Source of the DNA: a virus
Direction: 5' to 3' (one strand)
Virus record (IMG/VR): IMGVR_UViG_3300010883_000010
Location: 23,619-87,618 of that record
Length of the DNA stretch: 64,000 bases
The notes under the pieces were generated by a model. The model made no database searches. It was not told the DNA's origin and was given only the letters and a program-made list of their open reading frames with translations. The translations under genes and the position numbers were made by a program. Positions 42,634 through 51,540 of the stretch are shown in pieces; positions within the stretch are counted from its first letter, which is position 1, and every line of letters begins with the position of its first letter.

Positions 42634-44352
42634 ATGGCAGGATTCGGAGACAATATTCAAGGTAACAGCACAACAACGGCTCTTTCTAATCTAAGTAAAT
42701 TTGGATCTAGATATGACGACTTACTTCTTAAAAATTCAAAAGCGATAGGGTTCGTTGAAGGACAACTCTCATCTAGATCAACCACTTTGAATAGTGGAAA
42801 TGATCTTTTAAAGTTCTCAATGGCAATTGCGGATACCACATCTCAATTGAGAACGAAGGCAATCGCCTTCTTTCAGCTTGATTATGCAGTAAAGAGAGAA
42901 AGACTTAGAGATATTGCGTCTAACGGAGAAATCGAATTTGTCTTAGATACTATTGCAGATGATATGATAGTATATGATGAAGAAAATAGGTGGTGTAGCC
43001 CAAATGATATAACAGGTAAAATACTATATAAAGGATCCAATAAAAAAGATAGACTTAATTATCAAGAAAATATAGTAAATAAGTATACTAATAATTTTGA
43101 AAATATTTACAATACTTGGGGATTTGGCGAAGGAATTGCAGCTTGGCAATATGCTTTTCAATTTTTAATTGAAGGTCATTTATCCTTTGAAATCATATAT
43201 GATAATCCAGAAAAACCTATGAAGGTTATTGGATTTAAGGAGCTCGACCCTGCTTCAATTGCGCCTCAACTAACTAAAGACGCCAAGGGAAAATTATATC
43301 TACAGTGGATGCAATATGATAATGGAAGTGGAAATACACGTACATTAACAGATTCACAAGTAATATACATATCTTATGCTAATCACTTCAAAACAAAAAG
43401 AATTAGTTTTGTTGAAAGAATGATTAGATCATTTAATCTACTTAGAATAATAGAGCATAGTAAAGTTATATGGCACGTAATGAATGCTCCTATTAGATTA
43501 CAAACAAGTGTTCCAACTGGATCTAAGAGCTTTCAAAAAGCACAGGAGGATGTTAAAGAATTCTTAAATCTATTAAAAGAAGATGTATTCTTTAATGGAG
43601 ATACTGGTGAGTTAACCGTTGATGGAAAACCAAATATGCTATTCTATAAAAACTACGTTACTCCAATAAACGATCAACAGCAGCAGGTTAAAATAGAGCC
43701 ACTATCTTATCCCGGACCTAATTTATCTAGCTCTGAGTTACTTGGATATTTTACTAAAAAATTAAAAATGGATTCTAAAATTCCTTACTCTAGATGGGAA
43801 GGACAATCCGGTATGGGAGCATTTACTTTAAACGCGGAAGGAATAACTAGAGAAGAAGTTAGATATCAAAAATTTATAAAAAGATTAAGATCGGCTTATT
43901 CTGAACTAATGGTTAAGCCTTGGTTTTTACAAATGTGTTTGGATTTTCCAGCACTTAAAAATGATTTTAAATTTAAAAATGCGATCGGTATAAACTACCA
44001 CAATGATAACGTATTTGAAGAAATGAAAGAAAAAGAGTTAGAAGCTAAAAGAATAGCGTCATTTACTGCTAAGAAAGGCATAATGAAAGATGATGGAACT
44101 CCATTCTTCTCAACTGATTATTTAATTAGAACTGAATTGAGGATGACCGAATCTGAAATAAATGCAAACGAAGAATGGTTTGAGATGAAAGAGCAAGCGA
44201 TGGATACACCTCCTGGAGATATGGGAGCAGCAGCCGGAGGAGGAGACATGGGAGGAGGAGCAGGAGCAGCTGGAGCCGGAGGAGCAGAACCAGCAGCCGG
44301 AGGAGCAGAAACAATAGATGGCGGAGAAACTGGAGCCGACGGTTCATTATAA
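42634..44352 (+). CDS. 20: Portal protein (gp20-like)
   Basis: 572 residues. DYAVKRERLRDIASNGEIEF near residue 85, WHVMNAPIRLQTSVP, and PYSRWEGQSGMGAFTLNAEG (about 386-405) followed by ITREEVRYQKFIKRLR are the conserved gp20 portal blocks. The portal is the 12-mer through which DNA enters and leaves. The last 50 residues are a Gly/Ala-rich low-complexity tail (GAAAGGGDMGGGAGAAG), not known from T4 gp20. Confidence 0.92.
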   Translation: MAGFGDNIQGNSTTTALSNLSKFGSRYDDLLLKNSKAIGFVEGQLSSRSTTLNSGNDLLKFSMAIADTTSQLRTKAIAFFQLDYAVKRERLRDIASNGEIEFVLDTIADDMIVYDEENRWCSPNDITGKILYKGSNKKDRLNYQENIVNKYTNNFENIYNTWGFGEGIAAWQYAFQFLIEGHLSFEIIYDNPEKPMKVIGFKELDPASIAPQLTKDAKGKLYLQWMQYDNGSGNTRTLTDSQVIYISYANHFKTKRISFVERMIRSFNLLRIIEHSKVIWHVMNAPIRLQTSVPTGSKSFQKAQEDVKEFLNLLKEDVFFNGDTGELTVDGKPNMLFYKNYVTPINDQQQQVKIEPLSYPGPNLSSSELLGYFTKKLKMDSKIPYSRWEGQSGMGAFTLNAEGITREEVRYQKFIKRLRSAYSELMVKPWFLQMCLDFPALKNDFKFKNAIGINYHNDNVFEEMKEKELEAKRIASFTAKKGIMKDDGTPFFSTDYLIRTELRMTESEINANEEWFEMKEQAMDTPPGDMGAAAGGGDMGGGAGAAGAGGAEPAAGGAETIDGGETGADGSL

Positions 44353-44358
44353 TATAAA

Positions 44359-44730
44359 ATGGAAGTATCAATTATCATATCAATATTATTAATAGGAGTT
44401 GTTTGCTTTTGGGCTGGGCATAAGATCGGGTTGAATGCTCAAAGTAAAGCAGTAAAATCTGTCCTAGATTCTTGGAAAGCAAATTATACGTTTACCTCAA
44501 TTAATCATAAGGATAACTTATCAAATCATATTATGAATTCTGAATATGATGAGTGGGACTCAACTTCAACCTTCTCTAAAGATAATTACTTTTATAGTAT
44601 ATGTAAAGATTCTAGAAAAACTATTGAAGATAAGATGAATAAGGCATTAGAGCTAGAGGACTATGAAAAGGCTGCAAAGTACAGAGATATTTTAAAGAAT
44701 ATTAAAAAATCTGGCGGTTGTTCTAAGTAG
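44359..44730 (+). CDS. Membrane-anchored protein with UVR-type motif
   Basis: 123 residues. One N-terminal hydrophobic segment (SIIISILLIGVVCFWAG) would anchor it in the inner membrane with the rest in the cytoplasm. The C-terminal KMNKALELEDYEKAAKYRDI is a UVR (UvrB/UvrC-type) helical hairpin used in protein contacts. It lies 6 bases after the portal gene. Function unknown. Confidence 0.65.
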   Translation: MEVSIIISILLIGVVCFWAGHKIGLNAQSKAVKSVLDSWKANYTFTSINHKDNLSNHIMNSEYDEWDSTSTFSKDNYFYSICKDSRKTIEDKMNKALELEDYEKAAKYRDILKNIKKSGGCSK

Positions 44731-44756
44731 GCTTACTAAAAGTCCGTATAATTCTT

Positions 44757-44768
44757 TATAAATAAATA
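44757..44768 (+). promoter_or_regulatory. Late promoter with exact TATAAATA element
   Basis: TATAAATAAATA, containing the exact T4 late element. Transcription would begin near 44772, so the mRNA of the T9SS cargo gene would carry about 140 bases of leader. Confidence 0.55.
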
Positions 44769-44773
44769 TATAG

Positions 44774-44879
44774 TGGATAGTTAAACTATCCATAGGTGAT
44801 AAGAAAGAAGCTGGAAGGGTAGAATGAAATTGTCACGTTCATTGTTTGTGCTGGAGAATAGAAGCCTTTTTTGGTTTCT
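44774..44879 (+). other. Structured 5' leader of the T9SS cargo gene
   Basis: Three possible hairpins lie in the untranslated leader: TGGATAGT/ACTATCCA, 8 bp with a TAA loop at 44774-44792, right at the predicted 5' end; AATGAA/TTCATT at 44823-44843; and AGAAGCC/GGTTTCT with a six-T loop at 44860-44879. A 5'-terminal hairpin would protect the mRNA. No known riboswitch class is recognised. Confidence 0.4.
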
Positions 44880-44914
44880 CAATTAGATCCTAAATCTAAA
44901 AAAGCACAAAAGAT

Positions 44915-47900
44915 ATGAAAAAACTATTCACATTAGTATTACTTATACAGTTATTATTAGTCAATAACTCAATTTCCCAATGCACACATACATTTACAGG
45001 ATACGATTCTTATGGAGATGGGTGGAATGGAGCAAGTGTAACAGTTATGGTTAACGCTCAGCCAGTTGGGATGATTGCAATGGCTACTGGCGCACAAGAA
45101 TCTCTTACATTTCAAGCAAACGATGGAGACTTAATTAAATTAGATTGGATTTCTGGAACATATGATTATGAAATATCTTGGGATTGCCTAGATGGCGGAA
45201 ATAATACTATTGCGATGGGAGTATATGGAACCGTTGGAGTCGGAACTGGAGCTTGTCCCGCACCTACGCCCTGTGCTACATTAGATTATGTTCAAGACTT
45301 TGAAAGTGGAACTACACTACTCGCTGCTACAACTGGCGCGGGGTCAAGTGTTACGATCGATGGCACATCCGCTAATTCTAGTGTTTATGGATTACATATG
45401 CAAGGAAATACTTCGTCCGGTTGGGGATCATCTTATGCCACAGGATTAGCCGCATTTACAAATTCTACTAGCCACATTGCTTCTGTTAGCAGAGAGATAT
45501 GTGCTCCTTTACAACCTACTGTTAAGATGACTTTTAATAAAATGCAGACATATACTTATAATGTAAATTATTCATGGTTCAGAGTTACAGTTAACGGTAC
45601 CCCTATACCAGATATAAATGGCAATACTTATTTTAATGGTTCTAGTAATATTTGGGAATCAATGGAATATAATTTATCAGCATATACAGGAGCAGCTTTT
45701 ACTTTAGCTTTTGAAACATGTAACAAATATTATACAGGTTATACAACCACTGGAATGGGCGGGGACGCATCTTATATAGATGATATTCTTATTGCTCAGT
45801 CATCAAGCCTATCACCTCCGACTGCCCCTGGATCGATATCAGGAAATAGTTATCCAAACTCCGGAGAAGTTATAACATATAGTATATCACCAATACAAGG
45901 AGCAGATTATTATACATGGACTACTCCTATAGGATGGTCAATAACTTATGGCCAAACGACAACATCCATTACTGTGGCTACAAATAATAACTCAGGAACA
46001 TTATCAGTAACTGCAACTAATCAAGCCGGCACCTCTTCGGCTACGACATTAGCGGTGACATCAGCAGTTTTAGTAACATCATATCCTTATGAAACAGCTT
46101 TCGAAAATGAAACAAATGATGTTACTACAGGCTCCGCTACAGGCTTTACCTTTACAGAAAATGGTTGGAGAAACGTTAGTGGTGATGATGGGGATTGGAG
46201 AACAGATGCAGGTGGAACGGGAAGTACTAATTCCGGTCCTGGTGGTGGAGCATCAAGTGGTGTATCCGATCATTATCCAGGAACATCATCTGGTAAATAT
46301 ATTTATACGGAAGCGTCAACACCTAATTATCCCTCTAAAGAATTTCATTTATGGTCACCACCCTTTAATTTAACTTCTCTAACGGCGCCGACATTGACAT
46401 TTTGGTATAGTATGTATAGTGTAAGCGGTGCATCCCTAGCCTTACAATATTCTCTTGATAACGGAGCTAATTGGGCAAATAATATTGCCTTCATGTGTAC
46501 TACTACATTTCCAATCGCGGTTATTTATCAAGATATGGGAACTAATTGGAGACAAGGATTTGTCGATCTATCTGCGTTACAGTCCAATTCGAACATCATG
46601 TTTAGATTTATAGTTACTACAGGTACTAGTTGGGATGGCGATATTTGTTTAGATGATATCAAATTAGTAGATGCTGCTAACACATCAGTGGATGTAGGAG
46701 AAAATATTACATTAGGTTCTAGTGCATATGATGGTGCTTATGGATTAGTATTAAATGGAACATCATCCCAAATAATTAATCCAGAAGGATATAGTATTTC
46801 AAATATAACAATTAATAATTCAGATGGAGTAACGGTAGATGGGAGCGATTTAAAGATAGATGGTATTCTTACATTAACTGATGGAGTAATAACTACCGGA
46901 TCTAATAAAGTAATAACTACTGCTGCTCCAACTGGATCTATATCAGGCGGTAGTGCAACATCTTTCATAAATGGAACACTGAGAAGATATATTGCTACTA
47001 GTTCAGCAACTTATATATTCCCTATAGGTAATGGAACTGGAACTTCAAACTACCAAAGAGCTGATTTAATAAATGGAAACTTAGTTGGAATAAGCTATAT
47101 AACCGCTTCAACTACTGATATGGCTGGAGGTAATATGACTCAATTAAGTCCAGGCCTTACTCAAAATACTTCGGTATTAGCTGAGATCTTCGATAAGAGT
47201 TGGACATTAACTCCTAATGCACAACCGTCAGGCGGAACATATGGCGTGAATCTATATCTTAATGGAGTTGGTGGAGGAACAATAGCAGATGATAACTTTA
47301 CAATTGTTAAACGACCAACTGGTTCTACAACATGGAATGATTGGGATTCATTTGAATCAACCACAACTATACCGGTTGGGGGAGATCCGGGAAGAACTGT
47401 TGCTGGTGGATATATGCAAAAATCAGGATTTACATCATTTAGTGACTTTGGCGGCGGCGGATCCGGCGGAGGACCCTTACCGATAGTTTTAATTAGTTGG
47501 GATGCTGAAATAGTTGGAGAATCTACTTCATTAACTTGGTCGGTAGCTTCACAGGTAAACAATGATTTTTATTCAATACACAGAAGTTTAGATTGTGAAC
47601 ATTGGGAAGAGGTTGCTAAAATACCTGGAGCAGGTAATGCTAATTCATTAATGAACTATCATATTTTCGATGAGAATCCTTATATAGGACAATCTTATTA
47701 CAGATTAATGCAAACCGATTATGATGGTAAAACTGAGAAATTTAGTTTATTGGGAGTATTTTACGACAAACCAATTATACTAAGTATCAATCCAAATCCA
47801 GTTGAAGAGGTATTAACATTATACTTATCTGAAACGCTAAAAGGAGTAACTCACGTTACTATCTACAATACAAGAGGACAACAACTTTACACCAAAGGTT

Positions 47901-48016
47901 TTATCGGAAATTGGAAAGTAATTGAATTAGATGTGTCAAACTATAAAAAAGGTTATTATCTACTAGACGTAGATCACAACCACCGCAAGGGAACATTAAA
48001 ATTTATAAAAGAATAA
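44915..48016 (+). CDS. Phage-encoded secreted surface protein with T9SS C-terminal sorting domain
   Basis: 1033 residues and unlike any T4 protein. The N-terminus is a signal peptide (KKLFTLVLLIQLLLVNNSIS, cut probably before QC). Then come a DSYGDGWNG beta domain (about 30-90), MAM-like sandwich domains (DYVQDFESGTT near 125 and SYPYETAFENETND near 390), an Ig/PKD-like domain (PTAPGSISGNSYPNSGEVIT), a Gly-rich hinge, a PIVLISWDAEIVGESTSLTW region usual before sorting domains, and a final type A T9SS domain (ILSINPNPVEEVLTLYLSET to the end). It should pass the Sec system and then the host T9SS to the cell surface. It is acquired host-type DNA, flanked by portal and gp25 genes. Confidence 0.85.
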   Translation: MKKLFTLVLLIQLLLVNNSISQCTHTFTGYDSYGDGWNGASVTVMVNAQPVGMIAMATGAQESLTFQANDGDLIKLDWISGTYDYEISWDCLDGGNNTIAMGVYGTVGVGTGACPAPTPCATLDYVQDFESGTTLLAATTGAGSSVTIDGTSANSSVYGLHMQGNTSSGWGSSYATGLAAFTNSTSHIASVSREICAPLQPTVKMTFNKMQTYTYNVNYSWFRVTVNGTPIPDINGNTYFNGSSNIWESMEYNLSAYTGAAFTLAFETCNKYYTGYTTTGMGGDASYIDDILIAQSSSLSPPTAPGSISGNSYPNSGEVITYSISPIQGADYYTWTTPIGWSITYGQTTTSITVATNNNSGTLSVTATNQAGTSSATTLAVTSAVLVTSYPYETAFENETNDVTTGSATGFTFTENGWRNVSGDDGDWRTDAGGTGSTNSGPGGGASSGVSDHYPGTSSGKYIYTEASTPNYPSKEFHLWSPPFNLTSLTAPTLTFWYSMYSVSGASLALQYSLDNGANWANNIAFMCTTTFPIAVIYQDMGTNWRQGFVDLSALQSNSNIMFRFIVTTGTSWDGDICLDDIKLVDAANTSVDVGENITLGSSAYDGAYGLVLNGTSSQIINPEGYSISNITINNSDGVTVDGSDLKIDGILTLTDGVITTGSNKVITTAAPTGSISGGSATSFINGTLRRYIATSSATYIFPIGNGTGTSNYQRADLINGNLVGISYITASTTDMAGGNMTQLSPGLTQNTSVLAEIFDKSWTLTPNAQPSGGTYGVNLYLNGVGGGTIADDNFTIVKRPTGSTTWNDWDSFESTTTIPVGGDPGRTVAGGYMQKSGFTSFSDFGGGGSGGGPLPIVLISWDAEIVGESTSLTWSVASQVNNDFYSIHRSLDCEHWEEVAKIPGAGNANSLMNYHIFDENPYIGQSYYRLMQTDYDGKTEKFSLLGVFYDKPIILSINPNPVEEVLTLYLSETLKGVTHVTIYNTRGQQLYTKGFIGNWKVIELDVSNYKKGYYLLDVDHNHRKGTLKFIKE

Positions 48017-48023
48017 TATATAT

Positions 48024-48272
48024 ATGGATAATTTAAAAAATGCGTTATATGCTGGTCTAGGACTGGCTAAACAAACAGAAGATCAGGTAAAAGAAAAATT
48101 TGATTTACTAGTTGCAAAAGGAAAAAGAGTTGATACAGAAGGTAAACATTTAATTTCTGATTTATTTGAAGCTTTAACCGAAGTCAAGAAAAAACATGAT
48201 GAGAAGTTTGTAGAAACTTTAAATGATAGTATTGATAAAGTAGAGGAATTACTTCAAACATTAAAAAAATAA
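48024..48272 (+). CDS. Phasin-like small protein
   Basis: 82 residues. KNALYAGLGLAKQTEDQVKE and KGKRVDTEGKHLISDLFEAL match the short phasin-family proteins common in Bacteroidetes, named for storage-granule association though often of unknown role. Amphipathic helices predominate. It is 8 bases after the T9SS cargo gene and probably came with it. Confidence 0.65.
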   Translation: MDNLKNALYAGLGLAKQTEDQVKEKFDLLVAKGKRVDTEGKHLISDLFEALTEVKKKHDEKFVETLNDSIDKVEELLQTLKK

Positions 48273-48288
48273 AATAAAATACATAACG

Positions 48289-48762
48289 ATGCAGAATCTT
48301 CCTAGCTACACTAACCTATTAATTAGATTAGTTTTAAGCGCATCTGGAATATTTTCAATGTTTATGCTTCCAATTATATTTGGACGCATGGACAGTTATA
48401 GTAGCTATTATATTTGTTCTCCTATATTATTTACATCATTATTTAGTATACTTGCAGTCGGGCTGTATATACATAGTAATATACAATGGAGGTATCCAGC
48501 AATACTATTAATAATATTGTCTATATTTAATATGCATGACGCCCCATTGCTTCACTACGGCGCCGCCATTCTATTTTTTATAAGCTCAACATATTCTATG
48601 TGGAATGATAAGAGAGTAGGTGGATTTGGAAAAATTTCTGCTATATTATATGGATTATTCTTTATAGACTTATTAATATTTGAATTAATTCAAGTTATTA
48701 TAATATGCTCATTTCATCTAATATACATATTTAAGATGATTAAAATTAAAGCTAAATCTTGA
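48289..48762 (+). CDS. Multi-pass membrane protein
   Basis: 157 residues with about five hydrophobic segments (LIRLVLSASGIFSMFMLPII, ILFTSLFSILAVGLYI, AILLIILSIFN, AAILFFISSTYS, LLIFELIQVIIICSFHLIYI). It fits the family of small four- to five-helix membrane proteins found in Bacteroidetes. Third gene of the moron-like group; it ends 2 bases from a convergent gene. Possibly exclusion-related, but that is a guess. Confidence 0.6.
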   Translation: MQNLPSYTNLLIRLVLSASGIFSMFMLPIIFGRMDSYSSYYICSPILFTSLFSILAVGLYIHSNIQWRYPAILLIILSIFNMHDAPLLHYGAAILFFISSTYSMWNDKRVGGFGKISAILYGLFFIDLLIFELIQVIIICSFHLIYIFKMIKIKAKS

Positions 48763-48763
48763 A

Positions 48764-49138
48764 TTATTTATATAATATAGAATAAGGGCTCTTATCTCCA
48801 TCTACTATAATATTTAAAACATATAGTTTATTTCCATTTGAATCCTTAGTATAATATGGGGATACACTGATATTTCTTCTTTTTCCTTCAGATACGAATT
48901 GATTCATTTGGCTATTTGCCTCATCTGCTAATTGGAATGGATTAAGATCGAAATCAAATAGGTATTTTTCTACTTGTAATCCAAAGCTAGGCTCACCTAA
49001 AACTTCTCCTTTATTAGTTAGTAGTGTCATTCTAACTTGGGTAATACATGCTTCCAAATCATCATACACTTCTACTTGATCCTTTCTAAATTTAGGGTCT
49101 TCTTCTGATCTTGTATAAAAATCTCTAACGTTTGCCAT
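48764..49138 (-). CDS. 25: Baseplate wedge protein (gp25-like)
   Basis: 124 residues, the GPW/gp25 family. DDLEACITQVRMTLLTNKGE (about 26-45) then VLGEPSFGLQVEKYLFDF is the conserved lysozyme-like-fold core that is enzymatically silent and binds the sheath initiator. It heads a neck-to-virion block on the minus strand. Confidence 0.85.
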   Translation of the reverse strand: MANVRDFYTRSEEDPKFRKDQVEVYDDLEACITQVRMTLLTNKGEVLGEPSFGLQVEKYLFDFDLNPFQLADEANSQMNQFVSEGKRRNISVSPYYTKDSNGNKLYVLNIIVDGDKSPYSILYK

Positions 49139-49144
49139 ATAATA

Positions 49145-49741
49145 TTATTTATCTTCTCTGTATTGTGCTGCTGTCTTACCTAATATACCTAGCTCATCTA
49201 GCATATCTATATCAGATTGCTCCCATTCTTCTTCTCGTGCCCACTTAGCAGCAAACACTTCAATTAATATAGGATCTGTAAGTACCCATCGCTTTTGATC
49301 ATTCTTAGTACAGTGTGCATATAAAATACCGACCTGTCCATCTCCACTCCAACGTCCAGAATTTCCTGTTAAAAAGGAAGAGCCAAATCCTCTATCTTCA
49401 GTTGGGTTCCATTTTCTATGATCTGGGATATCTACCTTCTTATTCCAATCATATCCTCCTCTATCTCTTTTTCCTTCTTTATCGGCTCCCATTTCATAGT
49501 ATAATCTACTTAAATCACTATATCTTACTCCTTCTTTTCCTGATTTATATATAAGTTCAAGCATATTAAGAGCTACACTTGTTTTATTATTTTTATATCT
49601 CTGTACCTTTTCTTTGTCACTTCCCTTATCAAAATCAGTATAAATATAGCTACCCATAAAATCAAAGAACTTTCCATCTTGTTGAATAGTTCCCTCTGTT
49701 ATAAATTCACTAAAATCTGATATTGCTTTATGTTTGCTCAT
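49145..49741 (-). CDS. Hypothetical protein with targeting-like N-terminus
   Basis: 198 residues. KAISDFSEFITEGTIQQDGK at the start follows the shared pattern with a TE-G cut position. The remainder has a conserved-looking RSSFLTGN-type stretch (GSSFLTGNSGRWSGDG) and a WVLTDPILIEVFA helix. It is in the neck/baseplate operon. Function unknown. Confidence 0.55.
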   Translation of the reverse strand: MSKHKAISDFSEFITEGTIQQDGKFFDFMGSYIYTDFDKGSDKEKVQRYKNNKTSVALNMLELIYKSGKEGVRYSDLSRLYYEMGADKEGKRDRGGYDWNKKVDIPDHRKWNPTEDRGFGSSFLTGNSGRWSGDGQVGILYAHCTKNDQKRWVLTDPILIEVFAAKWAREEEWEQSDIDMLDELGILGKTAAQYREDK

Positions 49742-49745
49742 ATTC

Positions 49746-50480
49746 TTATTGATTATATAAATACATCCAGTCTGTTGTATTTTCTCCTTTCATCATCGCT
49801 TTTACATCTTCCATTTCCTTTTCAGCAGTTGCTACTATACTTTGATAATTAAGAGTAACATCTCCTGGAAGTTGATAATTGAATGTCTGTAGCATATGCG
49901 ATAATCTTACTTTAGCATGAGCCCTTACATATCTTTGAAATAATTCATCCTCATACAATTCTTCCTTTTCTATTTTCTTAAATACTCTAGCTACTGCGTT
50001 AGCTTTTGGAGTTCTCCCGATAAATCCTAACATTTTAGTATTTTTATTAAAGTCATATGCTATAGTATCAAGTATTAAACCTCTAGTTAAATCTAAGAAT
50101 GAAAACATAATAGTTCTATACATTATAGATTCTCCCATAAATGGAGTAAGGTATATCTCAGATCCAATAAATTTTTGTTCAGAAAAGTCTCTATCAATTG
50201 TTGCAAAAATAGAAGCGCCCTTTGCTTCCTTTAGATCGGCAACAAATGCCACACAATCCGGCATCTGTATTTGTCTCTTTTCCTTAAAGCATTGATTCTT
50301 CATAAGCTCAGTTGGTATGATAATATATTGGGATTCTACAGCATGTCTCCAGTTATCATAGAAATACTTAGAGTCTATTTCTAAAACCCGCTTTAATTCT
50401 TTTTCAGGTAAAGAATATGGAAGTGCTCCTGAGAATGTTATCTCATCTTGAATGTCTTGTAAAAGGTCTTGTTCAGTCAT
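49746..50480 (-). CDS. 13: Neck protein (gp13-like)
   Basis: 244 residues (T4 gp13 is 309). The C-terminal NYQLPGDVTLNYQSIVATAE (about 203-222) aligns with T4 gp13 LPGGVTIDGQRLIEEARLE, and the preceding RYVRAHAKVRLSHMLQ matches its helix. The N-terminal EKELKRVLEIDSKYFYDNWR matches the opening helices. gp13 and gp14 form the head-tail connector. The match is by eye; gp14 is not seen. Confidence 0.6.
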   Translation of the reverse strand: MTEQDLLQDIQDEITFSGALPYSLPEKELKRVLEIDSKYFYDNWRHAVESQYIIIPTELMKNQCFKEKRQIQMPDCVAFVADLKEAKGASIFATIDRDFSEQKFIGSEIYLTPFMGESIMYRTIMFSFLDLTRGLILDTIAYDFNKNTKMLGFIGRTPKANAVARVFKKIEKEELYEDELFQRYVRAHAKVRLSHMLQTFNYQLPGDVTLNYQSIVATAEKEMEDVKAMMKGENTTDWMYLYNQ

Positions 50481-50485
50481 ATTAG

Positions 50486-50499
50486 TTTTTATTTATTGA
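50486..50499 (-). promoter_or_regulatory. Late-promoter-like motif upstream of gp13
   Basis: Minus-strand TCAATAAATAAAAA, 5 bases before the ATG at 50480. Confidence 0.45.
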
Positions 50500-50948
50500 T
50501 TTGAGCCAGGTCCTCCAGAGTTATTGTCTCTACTGTGGCCCTGGTTTCCTAATTTTATAATATCAGTATAGTTATCTTTTTTCTTACTAAATGCCCGTAG
50601 TGCTCTTTGATTTTTCTTATTTGACCGGTCATCCGCTTTTCCTGCTCTTTCCATACATATCTTAACCCATTCTTGTATATTATGGTCCTTTAATAGTTTT
50701 TTCCAATTACTATGAAATATTAAATTTATAGCTCTAGTTATATCTACTTCTTGTATCTCCGGAGTCTTAGAATATCTATATGGATTTCTAGCTGCTTTTT
50801 CATTAGCTAGCTCTTGAGCTATTGCTAAAATTTGAGAATGTATACTAGACACTGCTCCTTGCACCATACCTGCAAAATTAGTAGGATATACTGTTTTAAT
50901 TTCAGTCTCATTAATATATTCCTTATATGTCTTTATACTTTTCTTCAT
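50493..50948 (-). CDS. Protein with the clearest capsid-targeting-like N-terminus
   Basis: 151 residues. MKKSIKTYKEYINETEIKTV at the start is the closest match here to the T4 internal-protein targeting sequence (MKTYQEFIAEA). A helical middle (FAGMVQGAVSSIHSQILAIA and ITRAINLIFHSNWKKLLKDH) and a basic, Asn/Gly-rich end (RDNNSGGPGSNQ) follow. I infer an internal head protein. Confidence 0.65.
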   Translation of the reverse strand: MKKSIKTYKEYINETEIKTVYPTNFAGMVQGAVSSIHSQILAIAQELANEKAARNPYRYSKTPEIQEVDITRAINLIFHSNWKKLLKDHNIQEWVKICMERAGKADDRSNKKNQRALRAFSKKKDNYTDIIKLGNQGHSRDNNSGGPGSNQ

Positions 50949-50954
50949 AATTTA

Positions 50955-51242
50955 TTAAGCGACAACGGTTGCTTGATCAGCATTAGATTGAGCCTGATTT
51001 GCTTGGTTAGCCAAATCTACTGCTGTATCTGCCGCTACCTTATCAACCTTTGCCATTTCTTGATCTAGTAATATTCTTTTTTCCTTTACATTAGCTAATC
51101 TTTTTAATAGTTCAGCTTCTTCTTGATTTAAGGCATCATATTGTGATTGAAATTCTGGGTTTGCCCCCATTACCAACTGATCTTCTTTAATTTCTTTAGC
51201 TTTATTATTAGTATAGCTTTTAAATGATTTTACATGTGGCAT
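50955..51242 (-). CDS. Coiled-coil protein with targeting-like N-terminus
   Basis: 95 residues. HVKSFKSYTNNKAKEIKEDQ gives the shared motif; a coiled coil (NQEEAELLKRLANVKEKRIL) and a polar Ala/Asn/Gln tail follow. It belongs to the virion-protein operon. Function unknown. Confidence 0.55.
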   Translation of the reverse strand: MPHVKSFKSYTNNKAKEIKEDQLVMGANPEFQSQYDALNQEEAELLKRLANVKEKRILLDQEMAKVDKVAADTAVDLANQANQAQSNADQATVVA

Positions 51243-51251
51243 TACTTTTAG

Positions 51252-51536
51252 TTATTTTTTTCTATTGGAAAAAGAATTACTTTTTCCTATAAAATCCTTA
51301 TAAGTAAGAACTTTATTTTTTTTATCTTTAGACTTAGGATTTGCTCCAAGGTTAATTCCTGTTCCTCCTGACATAGCAGGAGAATTAGACCAATGTCTTG
51401 GAACCGCCGATCCTCTTGATGTAGTTATAATGTTCGTCCTAGGTCGAATATGGTCCGGCTGAAATAAATGATCCGATGCATTTCTTCCAATTGTAACTTT
51501 TCCTTCTCTAATATATTTGTCAAATCCTTTTACCAT
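51252..51536 (-). CDS. Small protein with targeting-like motifs at both ends
   Basis: I choose the ATG at 51536 (94 residues), 5 bases after the upstream stop, over the upstream ATG at 51578 that overlaps it. The start MVKGFDKYIREGKVTIGRNA and the end KVLTYKDFIGKSNSFSNRKK both fit the shared motif. The middle is Gly/Ser-rich and unstructured-looking. Function unknown; probably virion-packaged. Confidence 0.6.
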   Translation of the reverse strand: MVKGFDKYIREGKVTIGRNASDHLFQPDHIRPRTNIITTSRGSAVPRHWSNSPAMSGGTGINLGANPKSKDKKNKVLTYKDFIGKSNSFSNRKK

Positions 51537-51540
51537 ATCA

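Noticed and set aside
44824-44886. A 20-codon frame in the leader of the T9SS cargo gene (MKLSRSLFVLENRSLFWFLN)
   Set aside because: Too short to support, lies across hairpins, no family; a leader peptide is possible but cannot be shown.
44915-48762. A host chromosome fragment or prophage junction
   Set aside because: T4-type genes flank both sides with the same base composition, and a phage late element directly precedes the gene, so insertion into a phage genome is the simpler reading. A chimeric assembly cannot be excluded from sequence alone.
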